Assembly: GCA_905221605.1 (NCBI GenBank)
Contig: CAJNDS010002088.1
Location: 62,001 to 126,000, forward strand
Length of the DNA: 64,000 nt
Origin: Symbiodinium natans
Taxonomy: Eukaryota > Sar > Dinophyceae > Suessiales > Symbiodiniaceae
Reading direction: 5' to 3'
Part shown: piece after piece, positions 58,362-64,000 of the stretch
How positions within the stretch are numbered: position 1 is the stretch's first letter
Layout of the letters: each line of letters begins with the position of its first letter
Translations under genes and position numbers: made by a program
Notes under the pieces: model-generated
The model's database searches: none
The model's input: only the letters and a program-made list of their open reading frames with translations
Told to the model about the DNA's origin: nothing

Positions 58362-58960
58362 GCCGCCTCTTTAAAGTCAATCTGGCCGATTTATTCAGGA
58401 TCCCCTGGCTGTTTGCGGGTGCCTCTTTAAAGTCAAACGGTTCCCGAATTCCGGCAACTTTTTTAAAGACTTGGGGCTTGTTTCGGCCCGGAGGCTCCGG
58501 CTTAAAGCTGGGCCTTATGATTTTAAAGCCGGACCTTGTGATTTTAAAGGCCGACCTCATCCATTCCAACCGGCCCGAAACCATTAATTCCCTTTAAGAA
58601 ACCATTTGAAAAATTGGTTTTGTTCAATCCGACAAAGGGGGTGGTCCAGGAGCCCCCTTCGGCCCCGAATAATGGCACTGATTTGGAGGCCCCGGCCCAG
58701 AAGCTCCGAATTTGGATGCCTTGGTCTCTTGGCTTCAGGCCGGGCCTTATGATGTTACAGCCGGACCTTGTGATTTTAAAGGCCGACCTCATCCATTCCA
58801 ACTGGCCCGAAACCATTAATTCCCTTTAAGAAACCATTTGAAAAATTGGTTTCGTTCAATCCGACAAGGGGGTGGTCCAGGAGCCCCCCTCGGCCCCGAA
58901 TCGTGGCACTGATTTGGGGTATGTTTTATGTCAAGGCGTCGGCTCGGAGGCTACGAATTT
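58362..58960. repeat. Tandem duplication, period about 231 bp
   Basis: 58510-58686 and 58742-58917 match closely (GACCTTGTGATTTTAAAGG, CCCTTTAAGAAACCATTTG), with a partial third unit at 58936. Upstream GCCTCTTTAAAGTCAA is itself doubled. Open frames here repeat with the units and are not convincing genes. Confidence 0.85.
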
Positions 58961-58984
58961 GCAAAAAGCCTATATATATATATA

Positions 58985-59140
58985 TGGATTCCTTTTAAAA
59001 TTGTATAAACTCATCCCGGATCCCTTTTCGACTCGCACACATCCCTTTTAAATTATATTAAGCTCATCCCTTTAAATTCATATGGATCCCTTTTAAATCT
59101 ATCTAAACTCCTCCCTATTAAAATCATATAAACCCCCGGG
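58985..59140. repeat. Degenerate AT-rich minisatellite
   Basis: Units of about 35-60 bp around GGATCCCTTTTAAAT and ATAAACTCATCCC. Confidence 0.7.
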
Positions 59141-59304
59141 GCCGTCTAATCAGGCCCCCATCCACGCCTCGACTGTTCCCACATTAAACAGGATCCCACA
59201 TTAGGGTTAGGGTTTAGGGTGTAGGGTCGAGGGTTAGGGTTTAGGGTTGAGGGTTAAGGTTTAGGGTTTGGGGTTTAGGGTTTAGGGTTTAGGGTTTAGG
59301 GTTT

Positions 59305-59372
59305 AAAGGTCTTGGGTCTAGGGTCTAGGGTCTAGGGTCTAGGGTCTAGGGTCTATGGTCTAGGGTCTAGGG
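59305..59372 (+). repeat. (TCTAGGG)n variant array
   Basis: About nine units with one TCTATGG. Confidence 0.92.
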
Positions 59373-59859
59373 CTGCCAAAGGGGGGCCCGGAACGCTTGG
59401 AACCGTAACAAAACAGCTTGGAACCGTAACAGAACACCCTGGAACCGTAACAGAACAGCCTGGAACCGCAATGTCCGCCCCCCGCGCCCGCCGCGTCCCC
59501 ACCCCTCCCCCACCAACCCCCCACCCCCCCGTCCCCACCCCCCCACCCCATACTACGACCAAAAAAGTATTATTACAACCAAAAACCGGGATGTCACAAC
59601 TGCTGTCGGTTTGAGGGCAAACCAGAAACCGTGATATCACAACCCGCTTATTAAGGTTACAAGTTACCAACATTCCAAACCAGAGTTGGGGTCCTTACAG
59701 AACACCAAGCAACTTTGAAAACATCTGCAGTTGTGATATCCCTCATCTGCTTAGACCCTGTCCTCCCTGGGTTGCCTAAACCCTATCAGCGCTGCGAGGC
59801 CACGTCTTAGAGATGCCCAGAGGCAAAAGCACAGCTGCAGATTTTGCAGAGAGCGTTCG

Positions 59860-60450
59860 ATGCCACAAGAGGCTTTCGCTGATTTTACATGTGATTGCCC
59901 AGTGATTTTGTGGTTTCATCATGACTTTTATCATACTTTTATGTGTTGTGGGCCACAGAATTCCCTACACCAGGAGCTTGTATAAATGAATTTACTTCGT
60001 TTCTGCAGCATTGATTGTTTTCATATGTGATTACGCACTGATTTCATGGTTTTCTCCTGATTATTATGTGTGCGGGCCACAGAATTCCCTACACCAGGAG
60101 CTTGTATAAATTAATTTACTTCGTTTCTGCAGCATTGATTGTTTTCATATGTGATTACGCACTGATTTCATGGTTTTCTCCTGATTATTATGTGTTGCGG
60201 GCCACAGAATTCCCTACACCAGGAGCTTGTATAAATGAACTTACTTCGTTTCTGCACCATTGATTGTTTTCATATGTGGTTACGCACTGATTTCATGGTT
60301 TTCTCCTGATTATTATGTGTTGCGGGCCACAGAATTCCCTTCACCAGGAGCTTGTAAAAATGAATTTACTTCGTTTCTGCAGCATTGACGGCTTTCATAT
60401 GTGATTGCCCAATGATTTCGTGGTTTTCGCAAGATTTTTATCTTTTCATG
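59860..60450. repeat. 125-bp tandem satellite
   Basis: GGGCCACAGAATTCCCT recurs at 59950, 60074, 60199 and 60324, spacing 124-125 bp. Inner units are almost identical; outer units are degraded. The period is not a multiple of three, so open frames across it are chance. Confidence 0.93.
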
Positions 60451-60593
60451 CGCCAGAATGGCCTCCGGTTGAGATATCCACCAACATGCAAGGCACTGGT
60501 TGTGCTATCCGCGTTCTCAGGCCTCCTCAGTTGTAATAACCACTTTCTTGGCTTTGGTATTTTCCAACTGGTTGTGTTATCCTTTAATCTCCC

Positions 60594-60702
60594 CCCACCC
60601 CCCCCACCTCTTCTGGCCCAAGTCCAGGTTTCGGGCTCGAAACCCCCAACCCCCCACCCGCCCCCCACCCCCACCCCCCACCCCCGCCCCCCCACCCCCC
60701 GA
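60594..60702. repeat. C-rich low-complexity stretch
   Basis: CCCCCACC-type sequence; a similar block is at 59478-59548. Overlapping open frames here are Pro/Gly-rich shadows. Confidence 0.85.
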
Positions 60703-61479
60703 CCTGAAAGGTTGCTACGGGAGAGGGGGAAGCGGACTGCGTGTACCCCTGGTTGAAATCTGTATTACTACCCACCCCCCCCCCACCCATCAGCGGCATC
60801 ATTGGGCGAGGGGGGGGGGGGGCAAAAGCATCAGTAACATCATTAGCACTGCGCATGCGATGTTGCAATGTTCCTTTTTGGTTGTAATGCTTCCTAATTT
60901 GTCGCTTGGAAGGTTGGTTCCGGAACTGTTGTCTCGGTTCCCATAGATCCTGGAACCAGAGGCTAGTTGCCAACATAACCGAACACCAGGACGACTTGGG
61001 TGAATCCTAAAACTCTCATAACTCTCATAACTTGGGGGGCCCTAAACCCTACATAAACCCTAAACCCTAAACCCTCAACCCTAAACCGTAAACCCTAGGC
61101 CTAAACCCTAAACCCTAAACCCTAAACCCTAAACCCTAAACCGTAAACCCTAGCCCTAAACCAGTTGTAGATCAAACCACCCATCTAAGCCCCGCGATGG
61201 CCAGCTTGAGACGCAGGCCAGTCCGTACGCAGCTTATGAGCCTGAACGGTAAGAGCAATGGGTTTAGGGTTTAGGGTTTAGGGTTTAGGGTTTAGGGTTT
61301 AGGGTTTAGGGTTTAGGGTAAGCGCAATGGGTTTAGGGTGTAGGGTTCAGGGTTCATGGTTTAGGTGTTAGGGTTTCGGGATTGGTGTGGTTTAGGGTTC
61401 AGGATTGAAGGTTTGCGGGCTCGGGTTTCGGGATAGGTTTATTGAGGGTTTAATCCGGGTTTGTTTGTGTTTGTTTAGG

Positions 61480-62122
61480 GTTTAGGGCTCGGGGAAGTTC
61501 GCTCTTCATCACCATCTACATAATTATGGTCCGGGACAAGGGAAGGCAGGAGACTACAGTGAACTCCAGAAAGTTGGAACATGGGAGGGAGGGGAGGGGA
61601 GGGGAGGGGAGGGGAGGGCAGGGGCGGAGGGGATGGAGGGAGAGAGAATGGCCGCCCGCACTCGTCCACCCTCACGTCTCCGGGCAGTTTGGGCAGGTGC
61701 CATTGCCGCCCTCCACGCGGAGTTCAAGAGAGGGGGTTTAGTCATAAGCAGACCAAGGCTTTGGCGGTGCAACCAAAGGCATGAAGGCATGCGTGCAGAG
61801 AACGCAAAACTCACCGGAGAAGATGTGCCGAGAAGGGGGGCTTGCTGAAACGCACGGACGCGGAGGCGGGTGGGTTTTTTGGTGGCAGGCGCAGAGTCAC
61901 GAGCATGCTGCTTGATTTCCGGCGGAGGGTTGAAGTTGGCATCCGTGTGTGGATATTTGCACGCGCGGCCTCTCGGAACGCAGGGTCCTTGTTCAGCAGT
62001 TGTGCCACCTCCGCTTGCTCCTTGAGCGGGGATCACACCATCCGTGCTCGCAGGTCCTCGGCGCTGGGCCGTGCCTCCGCGCCGCGCGTGCTACTGCCAG
62101 CGCTTCCAAACAGCCACGACAT
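61480..62122 (-). CDS. 5' part of an unidentified gene, frame disturbed
   Basis: ATG at 62122 opens MSWLFGSAGSSTRGAE, then PSAEDLRARM. An in-frame 18-nt stretch GTGTGATCCCCGCTCAAG follows, with a TGA but GT...AG ends. After it the frame continues EQAEVAQLLNKDPAF, then REAARANIHT. At a CACACA run the sensible frame shifts by two bases to DANFNPPPEIKQHAR. A good donor GTGAGT lies at 61814-61809. A downstream piece reads GGNGTCPNCPE (CxxC) before another possible donor GTGAGG. Either the gene is a decaying copy, or it has an 18-nt intron plus a slippage or assembly error at the CA run. The region is GC-rich and free of telomeric repeats. Function unknown. Confidence 0.42.
61584..61625 (+). repeat. 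(GGGGA)n stretch
   Basis: Five-base purine repeat. On the minus strand it would be a pyrimidine-rich stretch in the intron of the gene starting at 62122. Confidence 0.9.
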
Positions 62123-62169
62123 TTTGAGACCATCAGTCGGCTTCTTCTCGGTCCTAACTACTAGTAATT

Positions 62170-62930
62170 AGAACATGGCTTAAGGATAATGTAGAGCTGG
62201 GACTCCCTTTAGTATACCTTTTGGGGTGTGGGGATAAGGATGTTCCAACTTTTTGGAGAGTACTGCACAGATTTAGAAGGTTTGTGTATGAGGACTTCAG
62301 TTCGGGGGAAGCAGTGCCCTAGAGAGATGATTTCCAAACCTCTATACCCCCAAAAGTACGAAAAACCTACGATGCGTGAACTGATCTTTTGAGGCCAAAA
62401 GTATGCGCAGGGCTCACGGGTCTTTATGGATATTCACCATGGTTACGTGATACTTCCTTTTTCGAGGGATTAGAAGCTACTGCTGGTCTAGGCTTTTGGT
62501 GATTTGGGGGAGAGGGCCTACAGTTTAGGATTTAGGGTTTTGGGGTTGATGGTTGAAAGCTTTAGGGTCAGAGTTTCGGGTTAAGGCGCAGGGTACTTAT
62601 GCCTTCCAACCTGAATCCCCTCCCTCCCCCCGGTTTCCTGCTACACTCCCCTTAAACCCCAAACCCTCAACCCAAAACCCAAAGCGCTGAAATGCCTTTG
62701 GACTTTAAGCTTGTGCAAGGTTCCCTTCAGAAGCTAGGGAAGGCAAAACATATCCCCAAAGCACAACCCTGAACCCCAAACCCTAAACCCTAAGCCTCAA
62801 ATCCTAAACCCTAGACCCTAAACCCTAAACCCTAAACCCTAAACCTTAAACCCTAAACCTCACACCCTTAAACCCTAAACCCTAAATCCCAAACCCTAAA
62901 CCCCAAACCCTAAACCCTAAAACCGCACTT
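62170..62930. other. Spacer, no gene seen
   Basis: Upstream of the minus-strand ATG at 62122. The first 350 bp are repeat-free and could hold the promoter; from 62640 on there is a degenerate CCCTAAA block. No exon-like island stood out. Confidence 0.5.
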
Positions 62931-63059
62931 TGCAGCTGTCCGCCTCCACCTCCCCGAAGTCCTTGGCCTTGGCGATGTCAGTCACGATGGCCTTCAGCGG
63001 CTTCCTTGGCGGTAGCGTGCGCCTCTTCTACTTCGGGCATTAACCATAAATAAATACAG

Positions 63060-63122
63060 AAATGTATATGAACATGAACATGAATATGAATATGAATATG
63101 CATATGCATATGAATATGAATA

Positions 63123-63156
<34 letters not shown>

Positions 63157-63232
63157 TATGAATATGCATATGAATATGAATATGAATATGAACATGAACA
63201 TGAACATGAATATGAATATGATACATACACAC
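63060..63232. repeat. (ATGAAT)n hexamer microsatellite
   Basis: ATGAAC, ATGAAT and ATGCAT units flank a (TA)n core in near mirror order. Both strands are open in several frames (Met-Asn, His-Ile, Tyr-Ser repeats); these are artefacts. Confidence 0.95.
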
Positions 63233-63234
63233 AT

Positions 63235-64000
63235 ATTTGTTCTGTACTATATAGATTATATCATACTATATATACATATACATATATTCTATACATACAG
63301 ATTACATCATACTATATACGTACATGGAAGCCTTCACGTCTGTAGTTCTTGCCTGCGGAATTCAAGGCAGAAGCCAAGTAAAGGCTGCCAACGACGTGCG
63401 AGGGACCCTGTTCGAGAAACACCTAGACTCTGGGGGTTGAATTATTGGGTTTTGGAGTCCTTTTTGAGGGATCCCTAAGGGATAAGGAGCATATAAGGGG
63501 AACCTTTAGGGATAGACCCCAAACCCGAAACTCGAAGCCCTAACACTGAACAGAGAGGTGCTCCAACATGCGAAGTGGTTGCTCATGCGTCTGAGCACAG
63601 ATGAACGGTAGGGCAATTAGAGGCCAGTCCAGGATATGGGCTCAGGGTTTAGGGTTTAGGGTTTAGGGTTTAGGGTTTAGGGTTTAGGGTTTAGGGCTTG
63701 GGGTTTAGGGCTTGGGGTTTAGGGGCTAGGGGAAAACTAACTTGAGGTGGCCCAGGTAACATCCGTAATTCACTCCTCCTGGCGAGAGAAAAAGGTTGTC
63801 TAGAGCCGACTCCAGGCAGTGTTCTACTGATACTGCTGCCTCTACTTGCTAGCCCAGCAACCACATCGTACTGAGGGTAGCCTTTGTGGGGATGGTTACT
63901 TTATGAGGAAACCTAAAACCCAGACAAATGGCAAAAAGGTAGCACTGAGCTACAAGTGTATGGAGCCGTTCTTGTGTCTGCTGTAGCTTCAGCGTGAACT
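63235..64000. other. Right edge, mostly repeats
   Basis: AT-rich stretch, one TTTAGGG tract (63641-63730) and a family-B-like fragment (63880-63950). Open frames are short; nothing convincing. Confidence 0.5.

Larger units (their letters stand above)
1124..63727. repeat. Dispersed (TTTAGGG)n/(CCCTAAA)n telomere-type tracts, both orientations
   Basis: More than a hundred tracts of 2 to about 27 units occur throughout, separated by unique or repeated islands. Orientation switches often, so the window is not a chromosome end. Degenerate units (TTCAGGG, TTTCGGG, GCTTAGGG and others) surround the pure cores. Tracts lie inside introns of PRKDC, inside hairpin elements, and are themselves hit by a TRIM. 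Confidence 0.97.

Noticed and set aside
60066-60263. 65-codon frame with membrane-like stretches.
   Set aside because: It lies across a 125-bp satellite whose period breaks the frame.
59353-60976. Long Pro- or Gly-rich frames on both strands.
   Set aside because: Shadow frames over C-rich low-complexity DNA.
62978-63234. Several overlapping frames of His-Ile, Tyr-Ser, Phe-Ile or Met-Asn repeats.
   Set aside because: Microsatellite read in different frames; no splice or start context.
1-64000. Chromosome-end (true telomere) interpretation of the repeats.
   Set aside because: Tracts change strand many times and are interspersed with exons; nothing is terminal.
1-64000. CRISPR-like array from regularly spaced repeats.
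   Set aside because: Spacing is irregular, the repeat is a 7-mer telomere unit, and no cas genes or bacterial context exist.

Overview
Kind of DNA. This is a nuclear eukaryotic window. Dozens of (TTTAGGG)n/(CCCTAAA)n tracts, in both orientations, lie every few hundred bases from end to end. No rRNA, tRNA, CRISPR array or bacterial operon was found. TTTAGGG is the telomere repeat of plants, many algae and dinoflagellates. Two GC-AG introns in the one gene I can name, plus several possible GA donors, fit a dinoflagellate or related alveolate best. That placement is inference.

Genes. There are no long open frames. Instead, short GC-rich islands of about 50-150 bp sit between telomeric tracts, often preceded by a pyrimidine-rich stretch ending in CAG and followed by GT, frequently the GT of GTTTAGGG itself. 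The anchor is a minus-strand PIKK gene at about 54.2-48.6 kb. Its exons encode AFWHLRQRFAAS...YLLGIGD-R-HLDNYLL...VPIDFGYSFG...LPVPELMPF-R-LTS, the catalytic core of the DNA-dependent protein kinase catalytic subunit (PRKDC family). Its introns hold telomeric tracts, hairpin elements, a TRIM-like retroelement and a 9-bp minisatellite. This shows that telomeric tracts are intron content here. Other exon chains are given with lower confidence because GC-rich islands are often open in several frames and on both strands. At least three islands inside PRKDC introns look just like exons but are excluded by the conserved protein.

Layout. 0.4-1.8 kb: possible 3' end of a plus-strand gene. 7.0-14.7 kb: long candidate plus-strand exon chain. 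21.8-23.5 kb: plus-strand exons. 24.2-23.8 kb: minus-strand gene with a 94-bp telomeric intron between 23-bp direct repeats. 25.2-27.1 kb and 29.2-31.6 kb: plus-strand chains. 37.7-35.7 kb: minus-strand gene starting beside a 2.2-kb AT-rich spacer (37.7-40.0 kb) with degenerate roughly 300-bp repeats. 43.6-40.6 kb: minus-strand exons. 45-47.2 kb: plus-strand 3' exons. 54.2-48.6 kb: PRKDC. 58.1-55.4 kb: minus-strand exon candidates. 58.3-60.5 kb: tandem satellites. 62.1-61.5 kb: start of a minus-strand gene, damaged or oddly spliced. 63.06-63.23 kb: hexamer microsatellite.

Mobile and repeated DNA. Two abundant small hairpin families (A, 12 copies; B, about 13 copies), three minor families, several unique foldbacks, a 438-bp TRIM-like element with perfect 5-bp target duplication inside a telomeric tract, many degenerate telomere-like arrays and long G/C homopolymers.

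Main idea. Four telomeric tracts are flanked by 14-23 bp direct repeats, like target-site duplications. One lies exactly at an intron whose duplicated AAG|GT supplies both splice sites, so telomeric-repeat insertion may be creating introns in this genome.
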